Origin: Geobacillus thermoleovorans
GTDB taxonomy: Bacteria > Bacillota > Bacilli > Bacillales > Anoxybacillaceae
NCBI RefSeq assembly: GCF_001610955.1
Contig: NZ_CP014335.1
Coordinates: 2,985,001 to 3,049,000 of the forward strand
Length of the DNA: 64,000 bases
Direction: 5' to 3'
In this document: positions 43,652-53,412 of the stretch, piece by piece
How positions within the stretch are numbered: the stretch's first letter is position 1
How the letters are laid out: every line of letters begins with the position of its first letter
Translations under genes and position numbers: made by a program
The notes under the pieces: model-generated
What the model saw: only the letters and a program-made list of their open reading frames with translations
What the model was told of the DNA's origin: nothing
Database searches by the model: none

Positions 43652-43679
43652 AAAAGGGCGAGGCGTTTATGCCCCGCCC
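43652..43679 (-). terminator. Terminator after the second flagellin gene
   Basis: GGGCGGGGC/GCCTCGCCC, 9-bp stem with one G-T pair and loop ATAAAC, then TTTTGCT on the minus strand. Confidence 0.75.
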
Positions 43680-43692
43680 AACGCGGATTCAA

Positions 43693-44520
43693 TTAACTTT
43701 TCAACAGCTGCAAAATCCCTTGCGGCAGCTGATTCGACTGCGCGAGCATCGCCTGCGCCGCCTGCGTCAAAATGTTGTTTTTCGTAAACTCGGCCATCTC
43801 CATCGCCATATCCGTATCGCGGATGCGGGATTCGGCGGCGGTCAAGTTTTCGTTCGCGGTTGTCAAGTTGTTAATGGTATGCTCGAGGCGGTTTTGGTAA
43901 GCCCCCATCTTAGAACGGGATTTGGATACGGAGATGATGGCATTATCCAATGTTGTGATCGCATTCTGGGCATCAGTAATCGTTTTAATATTTAAATTGC
44001 TAATGTCTGTAGCATCCTCGCCAAGAGAGTTTTTCAATTGCTGTTTCCAAGATAATGTCAACGTTTGCCCATTGTTGGCTCCAAGTTGGATATCGATATT
44101 TTGATCAGTAGCAAGAATATTCATTTTGTTAAATTGCGTATCTTGCCCAATACGGTCAATTTCTTCAATCAACTGCTGAAACTCGCTGTCAAGCGCTTCG
44201 CGATCCGTATCTTGGTTCGTCCCATTCGCCGCCTGCACAGCCAGCTCGCGCATCCGTTGCAGGATGCTGTGGACTTCGTTTAACGCCCCTTCCGCCGTTT
44301 GAATGAGCGAAATCGCATCGAGCGCGTTCCGTTCCGCCATCTGCAGGCCGCGAATTTGCGAGCGCATTTTTTCCGAAATGGCAAGCCCCGCCGCGTCGTC
44401 AGCCGCACGGTTAATGCGCAAGCCGGAGGAGAGGCGCTCCAAGTTTTTCGAAATGCTCGATTGATTGGCCGCCAAATTGCGGTAGGCGTTGAGCGCCTGA
44501 ATGTTATGGTTGATTCGCAT
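43693..44520 (-). CDS. Second flagellin
   Basis: 275 residues. Begins MRINHNIQALNAYRNLAANQS and ends LTAAESRIRDTDMAMEMAEFTKNNILTQAAQAMLAQSNQLPQGILQLLKS, both intact polymerisation regions. The variable middle is shorter than in Hag (326) and lacks the Ser/Thr/Ala-rich stretch, so it may be less glycosylated or a minor filament protein. It follows its own fliS gene by 18 bp and shares its sigma-D promoter. Confidence 0.93.
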   Translation of the reverse strand: MRINHNIQALNAYRNLAANQSSISKNLERLSSGLRINRAADDAAGLAISEKMRSQIRGLQMAERNALDAISLIQTAEGALNEVHSILQRMRELAVQAANGTNQDTDREALDSEFQQLIEEIDRIGQDTQFNKMNILATDQNIDIQLGANNGQTLTLSWKQQLKNSLGEDATDISNLNIKTITDAQNAITTLDNAIISVSKSRSKMGAYQNRLEHTINNLTTANENLTAAESRIRDTDMAMEMAEFTKNNILTQAAQAMLAQSNQLPQGILQLLKS

Positions 44521-44538
44521 CGAAACCGACTCCTTTGC

Positions 44539-44964
44539 TTAAGATTGCTCATAGGCGATGAACTGCTCATACTCTGCTGTTTTGGGCTTTCGCACCGTTT
44601 GCGCGGGGGAGGCGCCGCTCTTCAGCGCCTCGTTCCACGCGGTGGCGATCGTAGTCGTTAATTGCCACACTTCCTGAACAATCTTCACGTCTTTTTTCAT
44701 ATTCGCCTCGATGAGGCGCTCAGCCATATAGTTGTAGAGCGCATCCAACTGATGGGCGATGATGCCCGCGTCATAGCGCAATCCAACGCCGAGGCGGCGA
44801 AGGATGTCGTTTCCTTTTTGCAGCTGTTTGTTCGCTTTCCAATAGTCTTTTTGTTCAAGGGCCGTGATGGCCTCTTCCAAACATTCCATCAATCCTTCAT
44901 ATAACAATGCCGTCAGCTGTTGCGAGTTTTTTTGGTAAATCCATTCTTCTGTAAAAAAATCCAC
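44539..44964 (-). CDS. Second FliS-like chaperone
   Basis: 141 residues: IYQKNSQQLTALLYEGLMECLEEAITALEQKDYWKANKQLQKGNDILRRLGVGL follows the FliS helical pattern but is diverged at the N-terminus, which lacks the NPYxxYQxN motif. A dedicated chaperone for the adjacent second flagellin is the likely role. The start is a GTG (44962-44964) after GGGGG. Confidence 0.85.
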   Translation of the reverse strand: MDFFTEEWIYQKNSQQLTALLYEGLMECLEEAITALEQKDYWKANKQLQKGNDILRRLGVGLRYDAGIIAHQLDALYNYMAERLIEANMKKDVKIVQEVWQLTTTIATAWNEALKSGASPAQTVRKPKTAEYEQFIAYEQS

Positions 44965-44984
44965 TATGTATTACCCCCATTTTT

Positions 44985-45012
44985 ATATCGGTCGTTATTT
45001 CAGGCATGTTTA
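44985..45012 (-). promoter_or_regulatory. Sigma-D promoter of the second fliS-flagellin pair
   Basis: TAAA (45009-45012), 17 bases, CCGATAT (44985-44991) on the minus strand; the extended CTAAACAT is shared with the promoters at 42499 and 47485. The spacing is one or two bases longer than at hag. Confidence 0.72.
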
Positions 45013-45306
45013 GTGATTTTTTTCAAATTCCTGAATTAAAATGAGTATTTCAGCGATGACCGCATACAATTGCGGCGGGATGCGGTCGCCAAGATCAAGC
45101 TGAAGCAAGTTTTGCACGAGCAATGGATCCTCTTGAATCGGGATGTGATGCTGTTTCGCCAGTTCAATGATTTTCTGCGCCACATGTCCGCTTCCTTGGG
45201 CGACGACAGTCGGCGACTGGCCCGACGATTCGTCATACCGGATGACGGCCGCCGTCGGACCAGTCATTTGCTTTCGTTTTTTTTGATTGAAATATTGCGC
45301 CATCAT
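45010..45306 (-). CDS. ylqH: FlhB C-terminal-domain-like protein (YlqH)
   Basis: About 98 residues equal to the cytoplasmic tail of FlhB (AAVIRYDESSGQSPTVVAQGSGHVAQKIIELAKQHHIPIQEDPLLVQNLLQLDLGDRIPPQLYAVIAEIL). The self-cleaving NPTH of FlhB is replaced by GPTA, so it cannot autocleave. FlhB2-type proteins may tune export specificity. Overlaps ylqG by 4 bp. Confidence 0.88.
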   Translation of the reverse strand: MMAQYFNQKKRKQMTGPTAAVIRYDESSGQSPTVVAQGSGHVAQKIIELAKQHHIPIQEDPLLVQNLLQLDLGDRIPPQLYAVIAEILILIQEFEKNH

Positions 45307-47447
45307 ATCGTGAAATCGTACCCTCTTTCCGTAAACGGTCCGTACAGGCGAACGGATGGCACCCGTTTTTCTTCTTCCTGCCGCTTCGTTTCATTCGTCA
45401 GCTTTGTGATGTTGACCATTTTGACGTGGTAGCCGATCTCCTCCAATCGCTTTTTCGCCATATCGATGAACGGCGCGGCTTTTTGGGCAAAGTCATCGCG
45501 GTCGTTGCGAAGGGTGACGGACAAGCTTCGCTCATTGGCTTGAAGCAAAATGCCGAGGTCTCCCAGTTTTTTCGTCTCCAGCAAGAAATACAGCTGACAG
45601 TTTTCCCAATCGATTCGCTCGCCATCTTGGCGGGCGTTGACATAGACGTTGACGTTCCGCACTTCATTTTGCCATCGCAACGGCAAGGAGAAGAACAGGC
45701 TTTGCATGCCCACTCCTGCGTCCCAGCGGTTCAACAGCTGTTGGCCAGTCAAATTGGCCAGCGCTTGCACCGACTGGCGCGCGATGGGTTCATTTTCGCT
45801 TTGCACAAGCTGCAAGAGCGCCGCCTTCATATTTTGCAGTGTTCCTTCCTCGTCCGCACCTTTTTGCACGAACGATTCAGCCGCCTCATACTCGTGGGTA
45901 AAACCAAACCGTCGGAATGCTTCAAACAGTTGCCGTGCTGATGGGCCGTCAACGAACGGCTGCGTCGCTTCGTTTATGTGCCGGAGAAATGCTTTGGACG
46001 CATCTTCCTGCGGTTCGCCCAACCCAACCACAAAATGCTTCACTTTTGCTTCGGAAAGTTTCAGTTCCATATTCGCAAGGGTCTCTTTTACCCCATTGAC
46101 CAATTTTCGAGCGCCTTGCTCATCCCCTTGACGAAGCCGCTTTTTCGCTTCAGCCAGCTGGGAGCTCGCCTTCATCAGCTGCTTTTCCGTCGCCATGTCC
46201 GTAAACAGCATCAAATCACTTTTTAAAATGACGTTGTCCAACTGCTTAATTGCGCTTTCCAAGTACTGTTTTGCCTGCAAGCGGGCGGCTTGTCCTCTTT
46301 GTTCCGCCCAGTGCAGCACCGTCTCCAAATGGCGCATCACATTGCGCTTCACAATCTGAAAGTCACGGGACGCCTGTGCCATTTTGGCTGTGACCGTTTG
46401 CACGAGAAAGTCTTTCGTTTGCATCGGCACACTCACTTGCATCCATGTTCCATTAAGCGGAACATGGTCCAATGATCCCGAAGAAAGGGTTTGTTCCATG
46501 TCACTCAACATATCGAATAACGATTTCCGGGCAGCAAGCTCTCTTCCGTTTTCCATCAACTGGCGCACTTCTGTCAATGCTTCGTTGAACGCCTGCCTCC
46601 AGGCAGGATGAATCTGAACTCCTTCTCCAATCTCCTTTTGAATCAAGTCAAGCACTTGTTCAAGATGCGGCTCTTTTTTCAGTTGCTCGATGGCATGAAG
46701 AACCTTGTCGCGCAATAAATTGATCGCTTGCATCATCTCTGTGCCGTTTGCCTTTTGATGCGGTTCGGACAAAAGAGCTGTTAATCGTTGCAGCAATTGT
46801 TGAACGAATTCTTGTGGAGAACCAACAAGGGACATAGAAGTTGACGCACTGTCGTCCAATTTTCCTTCCATGGAAACGCGGACTTTCTTTTGTTCATTCA
46901 CCTTAAGCTCCTCTACCATATCTACGAGCCTCTCTCCGAGCGGCTTCCCATGCAGCGCCTCATGGACGGCCGCAAGATGAACGTTCGTCAGTTCTAAATG
47001 CTTATTGATGACCGCGCGGACGGTATCGAGTTTTTGCTCTACGGTGCCTGGAGCTTCGGCGAAAAACGTTCGCAAGGTGGAAACGATCTCTTTCGTGAGC
47101 GGCTGCCCGTGTTTTTGCAGCCAAGCGTCGACCTGCCTTAGCTCGGTCGATAACGGTTCAGAGGCAGAAAAACGAACCGCTTGTTCATTCGCCTCTTGTG
47201 GCGGGCGGGGAACGATTCGCGCCACAGGGACTCCCGCTTGTTCACCGACGACCTTGATCGTCACACGCCCTTCCTGTGGCCACTCTCCTTCTGTCCGAAC
47301 CCGTACATCCGTTCCTTTGAGATGGACGACCGCTTCGTCACCTTTTTTCTCCTTGACCACCGCGTCATACGTTTCACCTTTTTGCAACACAACTGGCTGG
47401 TCAGGCGCGATCATCGCTTGCTTCACAAAAATGTTACGAACTTCCAT
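45303..47447 (-). CDS. ylqG: YlqG-like / FliK-related protein
   Basis: 714 residues, soluble, helical in the middle. N-terminal KGETYDAVVKEKKGDEAVVHLKGTDVRV is a small beta domain; the last 150 residues (WQNEVRNVNVYVNARQDGER, LYFLLETKKLGDLGILLQANERSLSVTLRNDRD) resemble the C-terminal domain of FliK hook-length proteins. It precedes the FlhB2 gene, echoing the FliK-FlhB partnership. Ribosome site weak. Confidence 0.75.
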   Translation of the reverse strand: MEVRNIFVKQAMIAPDQPVVLQKGETYDAVVKEKKGDEAVVHLKGTDVRVRTEGEWPQEGRVTIKVVGEQAGVPVARIVPRPPQEANEQAVRFSASEPLSTELRQVDAWLQKHGQPLTKEIVSTLRTFFAEAPGTVEQKLDTVRAVINKHLELTNVHLAAVHEALHGKPLGERLVDMVEELKVNEQKKVRVSMEGKLDDSASTSMSLVGSPQEFVQQLLQRLTALLSEPHQKANGTEMMQAINLLRDKVLHAIEQLKKEPHLEQVLDLIQKEIGEGVQIHPAWRQAFNEALTEVRQLMENGRELAARKSLFDMLSDMEQTLSSGSLDHVPLNGTWMQVSVPMQTKDFLVQTVTAKMAQASRDFQIVKRNVMRHLETVLHWAEQRGQAARLQAKQYLESAIKQLDNVILKSDLMLFTDMATEKQLMKASSQLAEAKKRLRQGDEQGARKLVNGVKETLANMELKLSEAKVKHFVVGLGEPQEDASKAFLRHINEATQPFVDGPSARQLFEAFRRFGFTHEYEAAESFVQKGADEEGTLQNMKAALLQLVQSENEPIARQSVQALANLTGQQLLNRWDAGVGMQSLFFSLPLRWQNEVRNVNVYVNARQDGERIDWENCQLYFLLETKKLGDLGILLQANERSLSVTLRNDRDDFAQKAAPFIDMAKKRLEEIGYHVKMVNITKLTNETKRQEEEKRVPSVRLYGPFTERGYDFTI

Positions 47448-47484
47448 CTCTGTTCACTCTCCGCTCGATCGGTTACCACTGTTT

Positions 47485-47512
47485 ATATCGGCATCCCTCA
47501 GGCAAATGTTTA
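47485..47512 (-). promoter_or_regulatory. Sigma-D promoter of ylqG-ylqH
   Basis: TAAA (47509-47512), 16 bases, GCCGATAT (47485-47492) on the minus strand, between comFC and ylqG. It places the secondary flagellar cluster in the sigma-D regulon. Confidence 0.85.
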
Positions 47513-47518
47513 GCCCAC

Positions 47519-48211
47519 TCACGCCCTCACTAGCGTCAACGCCCCCACCTCTGCCGCCCCCGCTTCAAGCAAAACAAGGGCCGCGTGGCGGACGGTGATG
47601 CCCGTCGTGTAAATGTCATCGATGAGAACGATTCGTTTTCCGTCAATCGGCGGATGTCCGGAGAGAAAAAACGGGTTGTCGGTCTCGAGCCGCTCACGGC
47701 GCGATTTTTTCGATTGTTTTTCGGAATGCTTGCGAGAAAGCCAAGGGAAACACGGAAACGGAAGCAGGCGGGCGAGCGCTTCCGCTTGGTTGAAGCCGCG
47801 CTCATACAGCCGTTCGGGGCTCAGCGGGATTGGGACGATGTGCCAATCGCGGCCGAAATGTCGGCGAAACGCTTGGGAAAACGGACGGCGGAATGCCTCG
47901 ACGATGACATAGTCGCCGCGGAATTTCCATAAGGCGACGACGTCTTTCATCCAGTCGTTGTATATATACACAGATCGGTTTTTCACGAGCACCCTCCCCC
48001 ATTGTTCATCTTCCTGCCACCGGAGACAGTCGGCGCACAGCGATGGCTTGGCTTCCTCGAGCGGGCGGCCGCACATCTCGCAAAGGCGGCCGTCAATGAG
48101 TTTGAACGACCCGCGGCAGCGTGGGCAAAGGACGTCAAGGTCTTCGAGGAAAAGAAGCTGGCGCCAGCTCGCGATCGGGTTGTACGGAGAATGGCAAAGG
48201 AGGCAGTTCAT
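47519..48211 (-). CDS. comFC: ComFC, phosphoribosyltransferase-like competence protein
   Basis: 230 residues. Zinc motifs CLLCHSPY, CPRCRG, CEMCGRP and CADCLRW at the N-terminus; then a PRTase fold with HIVPIPLSPERLYERGFNQAEALARLL and the PRPP loop VLIDDIYTTGITV. Needed for DNA uptake at the membrane in competence. ATG overlaps comFA stop by 4 bp. comFB, usually between, is absent. Confidence 0.93.
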   Translation of the reverse strand: MNCLLCHSPYNPIASWRQLLFLEDLDVLCPRCRGSFKLIDGRLCEMCGRPLEEAKPSLCADCLRWQEDEQWGRVLVKNRSVYIYNDWMKDVVALWKFRGDYVIVEAFRRPFSQAFRRHFGRDWHIVPIPLSPERLYERGFNQAEALARLLPFPCFPWLSRKHSEKQSKKSRRERLETDNPFFLSGHPPIDGKRIVLIDDIYTTGITVRHAALVLLEAGAAEVGALTLVRA

Positions 48212-49599
48212 CGATGCAGCAACCCCCTTTTCTTTGCTGTCTCATTCATGCGTACAATGTGGCGGCGCGCCCGCACCATCTCATTCGTTTTTCCGTGATG
48301 GAAAAAGCGGACATCGCCATCCGGAAATACGGCGTGGCGGCCCACGCGGCCGGCGATTTGCACGAGAGCGCTTTCCGTGAAGATGCGGTCTTCGGCGCCG
48401 AGAACGGCGACATCGATGTTCGGCACCGTCACTCCCCGTTCAAGGATCGTCGTTGTGACGAGCAGCGGCACGCGCCCATCGCGAAATGCCTGAACGTGCT
48501 CGGCTCTGTCTGGGGCTTCGGCATGAACGCCGACGATGCGGGGATCGACGCGCTGCAAGAGGCGGGTGACAGCTTCAAGCTCATCGATATGGGGAACGAA
48601 CAAAAACGCTTGTTTTCCCTGCGCCAAACGATGGAGAACCCACGCAAGGACGTTTTCGGGCAAGCGGCCGCGCTCTAACCGTTTGCGCCAATTGCCGCAC
48701 CATTCGAACACGGGGACGGGAAGCGGACGGCCGTGGTAGCGGGCGGGGATGACGACAGCTTTCCGTTTGCCTCTTGTGATGTCAAGCTGCCAAGCACGCG
48801 ATGGGGTGGCGGTTAAATAAATGAGGCTCGACTGTTCTTTCCGCGCTTGACTGACGGCGTATTGGAGCATCGGCTCAACAGAATATGGAAAGGCATCGAC
48901 TTCATCCACGATCATAACGTCAAAGACGCGGTAAGCCCGCAGCAACTGGTGGGTGGTTGAGAGGACCAAGGAAGCGATCCGCCCGCGCTCTTCGCTTCCG
49001 CCGTGCCAAACAGCGAGCGGAACGCACGGGAACGCTTGGCGAAAGCGGGGAGCAAGCTCGCGGACAACATCGGTCCGTGGCGTGGCGAGGCCAACGCGCC
49101 AGCCCTTCTCGAGCGCGGCGGCGATGGCGGGAAACAAAATCTCGGTTTTCCCTGCGCCGCATACGGCCCAAACGAGCAGTTCGCTTCGATCGAGCACGGC
49201 CTGTTTGACAGCCATAGCGGCATCCTCCTGAGCGGCGGACAGCGTCCCATCCCAAACAAGCGGCGCCTCGTGCCGCTCGGACGGAAGCGGCATCGTCACG
49301 TGCACAAGGTGAGTGCAGGAGCTGATGCGCCCCATCACGAGACACTTGCGGCAATACGCGCAATCCGATCCGCAGCGGGCGCATGGAAACGATGCAAAAA
49401 GACGCGCATCTTCATTCCCGCAGCGCACACAGCGCCAGCCGCTTGATGTTTTGATGAGGCCGGGATGTTCGTGAACCCAACCGGCTTGCACCGCGGCTTT
49501 GATTTCTTCATCAGAAAACGGCAGTTGTTCGCGTGGGAGGCGCTGGCCGTTCAACCATGAAACGAGGTGTGGAACACAAGATGGTTGTTGGATGCACAA
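48208..49599 (-). CDS. comFA: ComFA, competence DNA helicase/translocase
   Basis: 463 residues, DEAD-like. A four-cysteine zinc domain (CVRCGNED, CARCGSDCAYCRKC) precedes Walker A (WAVCGAGKTEIL) and Walker B DEVD; motif VI is VQIAGRVGRHA. It drives single-stranded DNA across the membrane. The start is a TTG (49597-49599), 9 bases from AAGGAG. Confidence 0.93.
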   Translation of the reverse strand: MCIQQPSCVPHLVSWLNGQRLPREQLPFSDEEIKAAVQAGWVHEHPGLIKTSSGWRCVRCGNEDARLFASFPCARCGSDCAYCRKCLVMGRISSCTHLVHVTMPLPSERHEAPLVWDGTLSAAQEDAAMAVKQAVLDRSELLVWAVCGAGKTEILFPAIAAALEKGWRVGLATPRTDVVRELAPRFRQAFPCVPLAVWHGGSEERGRIASLVLSTTHQLLRAYRVFDVMIVDEVDAFPYSVEPMLQYAVSQARKEQSSLIYLTATPSRAWQLDITRGKRKAVVIPARYHGRPLPVPVFEWCGNWRKRLERGRLPENVLAWVLHRLAQGKQAFLFVPHIDELEAVTRLLQRVDPRIVGVHAEAPDRAEHVQAFRDGRVPLLVTTTILERGVTVPNIDVAVLGAEDRIFTESALVQIAGRVGRHAVFPDGDVRFFHHGKTNEMVRARRHIVRMNETAKKRGLLHR

Positions 49600-50458
49600 G
49601 AAGCATCACTCCTTTTGAACGTATGAAAAGCACGTTCCCCAGCTGAGAGGCAAGAAGAGCAGATGACGCGGCAAAAACCCTCTCTCCCCAAGTTGAGAGG
49701 CTTGAAGCGCATAAAGGTACAGGAAGAGCGATCGACGGCGTTCTTTTTCGTAAAAAGTTAGAAAGATGGTGAAAAATGGGCGTCATGCGCAAAACAGCAA
49801 CATTCCGCTAGAAAAGAAAGTGGAGATGAAAAGGCCTTTCCAAATGGAATAAGGATGTGGTTTGACCGTCTTTTTCACGACATATCGGCCTTCGAAAGAA
49901 ATGGATGCGGCGAAACATGACGACAGCGAAGATTCACAGGAGAGTCATGGAGCCGATCAATAACGTGTTTCGACAACATTCCCAGGGAAATAGCGACAAA
50001 TTTTTCAGGAAAGGAAAACGGTTCGACAAGTTTGGCCAGCCCCACATCTCCGCCCGTTTCATAAAGTGGAGAGAGGAGAAGAAGACGATGCAGCTGACGA
50101 ATTTGACATTCCCCACACCTAAAGGGAATAGGTTTTCTCGCTCTTATGTTTGTCACAGATGAATTCGTCAACTGCGGGCAGTTATGGAGAATACCGCCGA
50201 AGGAGAATGGCAAGCGCATTGAAGTTGGATGAGGAAATCGATAAAAACATTATATGAAATAGCATCCACTATGAATAGCATCAACATGGCCCAAAACTCA
50301 TTCGGATCATTTCGTCCCATGAACGCCAAACGGGAAGACGGAAACATCTTGATCGACCATACAGCGGAAACGAGAATCCGCCGCCGTGCAAGGCGGAGCG
50401 CACCGTTCCGCCTTGCGCTTGGCTGTAGAGCCTCGAGACGGCGCTTTGCGGCCTCGGC
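49600..50458. other. 860-base region without a recognisable gene
   Basis: Between comFA and degV. It holds two 22-23-bp direct repeats (49636-49657 and 49685-49707; core TCCCCA..TGAGAGGC) just upstream of comFA, and a 10-bp hairpin GCAAGGCGGA/TCCGCCTTGC (50388-50416) after degV. Short frames on both strands show no recognisable family. Possibly the comFA control region plus decayed DNA. Confidence 0.5.
49636..49707. repeat. Direct repeat pair upstream of comFA
   Basis: Two copies, 49636-49657 and 49685-49707, share TCCCCA, TGAGAGGC and TTGAAG/AAGAAG-type ends with one indel, 49 bp from start to start. They sit 40-110 bases before the comFA start and may be regulator-binding sites. Confidence 0.45.
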
Positions 50459-51304
50459 TTAAGGCTGATACCACGTCAACCCGAGCGCGCCTTCGCCGAC
50501 GTGCGTGGCGATGACGGGGCCAAAATAGCTGATCGAAAATTCGACGTGCGGATAGCGGGCGGACAGCTCATCGCGCCAGCGGTGCGCTTCATCGGGCTGG
50601 TTGGCGTGGATGATGGCGGCTTTGAGCGGCACACCCTTTTCCGCATCTTCGGCGAACAGCTCTTCGATGCGGTGGATCGCTTTTTTGCGCGTGCGGATTT
50701 TTTCAAACGGCACGATCACTTTGTTTTCAAAGCGAAGAAGCGGCTTGATTTGCAAGAGGCCGCCGATGAACGCCTGCGCCCCGGTCAGCCGTCCGCCCCG
50801 CTGCAGATGGGCCAAGTCATCGACCATAAAGTAGGCGCGCAGCGTTTGTTTCATTTCATCCAAGCGAGCGATGATATCCTCAGGAGACCTCCCCGCCTGC
50901 GCCATTTCCGCCGCTTCGATCGCATAAAACCCTTGTGCCATGCAGCTGATTTCCGAGTCGTATGCGTAAACACGCAATCCGTCCACCATCGTCCCTGCCG
51001 TGACCGCCCCTTGGTACGTGCCGCTGATGCCGCTTGAGAGGTGGATGCTGACGACCGCCTCGTATCCTTCCTCGCGAATGGCGGTGAACAAGTCAACAAA
51101 CTCACCGACCGACGGTTGGGACGTCGTCGGCAACGTCGGATGCTGCTTGATTTTGGCAAAAAATTCATCGGCCGTCATATCAATCTCTTCGCGGTACGTC
51201 TCATTCCCGAAAATGACGCTGAGCGGAATCAGGCGAATGCCCAACCTCTCGCGCACCTCTTTCGGCAAGTAGGCCGTGCTGTCGGTGACAATTGCCGTTT
51301 TCAC
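50459..51304 (-). CDS. degV: DegV-family fatty-acid-binding protein
   Basis: About 281 residues starting VKTAIVTDSTAYLPKEV. TVTDST-type N-terminus, TSQPSVGEFVDLF and SIHLSSGISGTYQGA are the lipid-binding DegV motifs; the C-terminus has YFGPVIATHVGEGALGLTWY. DegV (FakB-like) proteins bind a fatty acid for phosphorylation by FakA. The GTG at 51302-51304 is preferred; an ATG at 51313 lies against its GGAAGGA. Confidence 0.9.
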   Translation of the reverse strand: MKTAIVTDSTAYLPKEVRERLGIRLIPLSVIFGNETYREEIDMTADEFFAKIKQHPTLPTTSQPSVGEFVDLFTAIREEGYEAVVSIHLSSGISGTYQGAVTAGTMVDGLRVYAYDSEISCMAQGFYAIEAAEMAQAGRSPEDIIARLDEMKQTLRAYFMVDDLAHLQRGGRLTGAQAFIGGLLQIKPLLRFENKVIVPFEKIRTRKKAIHRIEELFAEDAEKGVPLKAAIIHANQPDEAHRWRDELSARYPHVEFSISYFGPVIATHVGEGALGLTWYQP

Positions 51305-51559
51305 GAACGCCATTCCTTCCTGATTTCAAATTTTCTTCCATTATACCAAAAAGACAAACCGCCCACCACTACGAATCCAAATGGGGGATAGCGCACCGCA
51401 AGGACCTAAACAAAGCCGCTTGCCGCCAACTACAAAACAGCTTGTCCTCACCACGGACACACCAACAACGAAGCATCGCTGCCTCGATCCCCTCAACACC
51501 AGCCGCCAGACGCCCATCCAATCCGCTGACAATAGGCGGAAACGAAGGGGGCATTGCCA

Positions 51560-52234
51560 TTAGCGCACTTCCACCCAGCCGTTTTTGATCGCAACCACAA
51601 CGGCTTGCGTCCGGTCGTTGACGTTTAACTTTTGCAGGATGCTGCTGACATGGTTTTTCACCGTTTTTTCGCTAATGTAAAGCGCCTCGCCGATGGCGCG
51701 GTTGCTTTTGCCGTCAGCCAACAGCTGCAGCACTTCGCACTCGCGCCGCGTCAGCAAATGAAGCGGGCGGCGCACCTCCTGCTTAACCACTGCGCCGCCT
51801 TTTTCCGTCGTCAATCGGCGGTATTCGCGAATCAAGTTGTGCGTCACTTTCGGATGCAAGTACGAACCGCCTTCCGCGACGATTCTCACCGCCTCAATGA
51901 GTGTATCGGCGTCCATCTCCTTCAACAAATACCCGGTCGCTCCCGTCTGCAAGGCGCGCATGACATAGTTTTCATCGTCATGAATCGACAGCACGACGAC
52001 TTTCGTATCAGGGTAAGCTTCAATCAGCTGTTTCGTCGCCTCAACGCCGTTGATGTCCGGCATGTTAATGTCCATCAGCACCAAATCGGGTCGGTATGTT
52101 TCGACGATTGAAAGCGCTTCGCTTCCGTCGCTTCCTTCCGCCACGACTTCAAAATCGCCCTCAAATTCCAAAATGCGCTTGATGCCCTCGCGAAACAGCT
52201 GGTGATCGTCGATAATCGCGATGCGTGTTTTCAT
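51560..52234 (-). CDS. degU: Response regulator DegU
   Basis: 224 residues. Receiver domain with phospho-Asp in [11 protein letters not shown] (residue about 56) and the acidic pair IIDDHQLF; C-terminal LuxR-type helix-turn-helix ([43 protein letters not shown]). Controls secreted enzymes, competence and motility. ATG overlaps degS by 4 bp. 51314-51559, ahead of degV, holds no gene I recognise. Confidence 0.97.
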   Translation of the reverse strand: MKTRIAIIDDHQLFREGIKRILEFEGDFEVVAEGSDGSEALSIVETYRPDLVLMDINMPDINGVEATKQLIEAYPDTKVVVLSIHDDENYVMRALQTGATGYLLKEMDADTLIEAVRIVAEGGSYLHPKVTHNLIREYRRLTTEKGGAVVKQEVRRPLHLLTRRECEVLQLLADGKSNRAIGEALYISEKTVKNHVSSILQKLNVNDRTQAVVVAIKNGWVEVR

Positions 52235-53412
52235 CGTTTCCTTTCCTCCTTGTTCGTTTTGTCAGTCGAACGGTCGAGCGGAACGCGAATGAACACGGTC
52301 GTTCCGCTGCCAATCTTTGAGCGGATGTCGAGCGTGCCGCCGAGCAGCTCCACCCGCTCCCGCATTCCAATCAAGCCGAACGCATTTTCTTTTTTGACCG
52401 ATGGATCAAATCCTTTGCCATCGTCTTTGACACTGACAAGCAGATGGTGGCACGTCACTTCCATTTTGACGTCGATATGGCGCGCTTCGGCATGCTTCAA
52501 GGCGTTTTGCACCGATTCTTGGACAAGCCGAAACACGGCCGCCTCCATCCGCGACGGCAGCCGAATTTCTTCGCCGATATGTACAAAGGAAATGTGGACT
52601 CCCTTGTTATATTCTTCGGTCGTTTGCAAGTATTTTTTTAGCGTCGGAACCAATCCTAAATCATCAAGCGCCATCGGCCGCAAATCGTAAATGATGCGGC
52701 GCACTTCGGACAAAGCCGAACGCACCATTTTGCGAAAATCACGAATCTCGGCGATCGCCGCCTCTGTCCCTCGCTCTTTGATCACCTTTTCGACCAAATC
52801 AGACCGAAGAAGGACGTGAGCGAGCAGCTGCGCCGGGCCGTCATGGATTTCCCGCGACAGCCGCCGCCGCTCTTCTTCCTGGGCTTCGATGATTTTCAGC
52901 CCAAATTCCTGCTTTTGCTTCGCTCCTTCAATAAGCTCGCCGACCTGGCGGAAATCGCTGTTTAAGTAGTGGAGCACGACCGTAATTTGTCCAACTAAAT
53001 AATCGGCGCGTTCGATAATTTGCGCAAGGCTCGCCAATCTCCGCTCGAGCTCGTCGCGGCGCAGCCGCAGCTGTTTCTCCCGCTCGCGCACCATCGTCAG
53101 CTTCATATGCAACTCATGCGCCGCTTCATACGCCTCGCGAATATCTTGCTCCGAGTGGGTGGAAAAGTTTTGACTCACTTCCGACAGGCGGCGGCGCGCC
53201 TGACGCGCCTTCATTTCCAGCTGATCCGCTTCTTCGATCGCCTGCACGGTCAGCTGCTTCACCTCCTCGAGTTCGCGAAGCAAATGGTCGTGCTCTTGAC
53301 GCGACTGCTCCCCGATGCGGAAAATTTCGTCTTTGCTGTGTTGAACGGTGTCGATCATTTTTTCGACAATCCGATCTAATTGCTTCACGTCCCACTGTTT
53401 TGCCTCAGCCAT
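52231..53412 (-). CDS. degS: Sensor histidine kinase DegS
   Basis: 393 residues, cytoplasmic, no membrane helix. Long N-terminal coiled-coil sensor region (DegS_N), the HisKA_3 phospho-acceptor in [22 protein letters not shown], and the HATPase with VKDDGKGFD and [14 protein letters not shown]. Phosphorylates DegU. GGAGGTTGGCAA precedes the ATG. Confidence 0.97.
   Translation of the reverse strand: MAEAKQWDVKQLDRIVEKMIDTVQHSKDEIFRIGEQSRQEHDHLLRELEEVKQLTVQAIEEADQLEMKARQARRRLSEVSQNFSTHSEQDIREAYEAAHELHMKLTMVREREKQLRLRRDELERRLASLAQIIERADYLVGQITVVLHYLNSDFRQVGELIEGAKQKQEFGLKIIEAQEEERRRLSREIHDGPAQLLAHVLLRSDLVEKVIKERGTEAAIAEIRDFRKMVRSALSEVRRIIYDLRPMALDDLGLVPTLKKYLQTTEEYNKGVHISFVHIGEEIRLPSRMEAAVFRLVQESVQNALKHAEARHIDVKMEVTCHHLLVSVKDDGKGFDPSVKKENAFGLIGMRERVELLGGTLDIRSKIGSGTTVFIRVPLDRSTDKTNKEERKR

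Noticed and set aside
49875..50219. 114-codon minus-strand frame in the comFA-degV gap
   Set aside because: No ribosome site or known motif; a similar-sized frame runs on the other strand. Left as unassigned region.
51341..51560. 63-codon frames between degV and degU
   Set aside because: Overlapping frames on both strands without start signals or recognisable residues.
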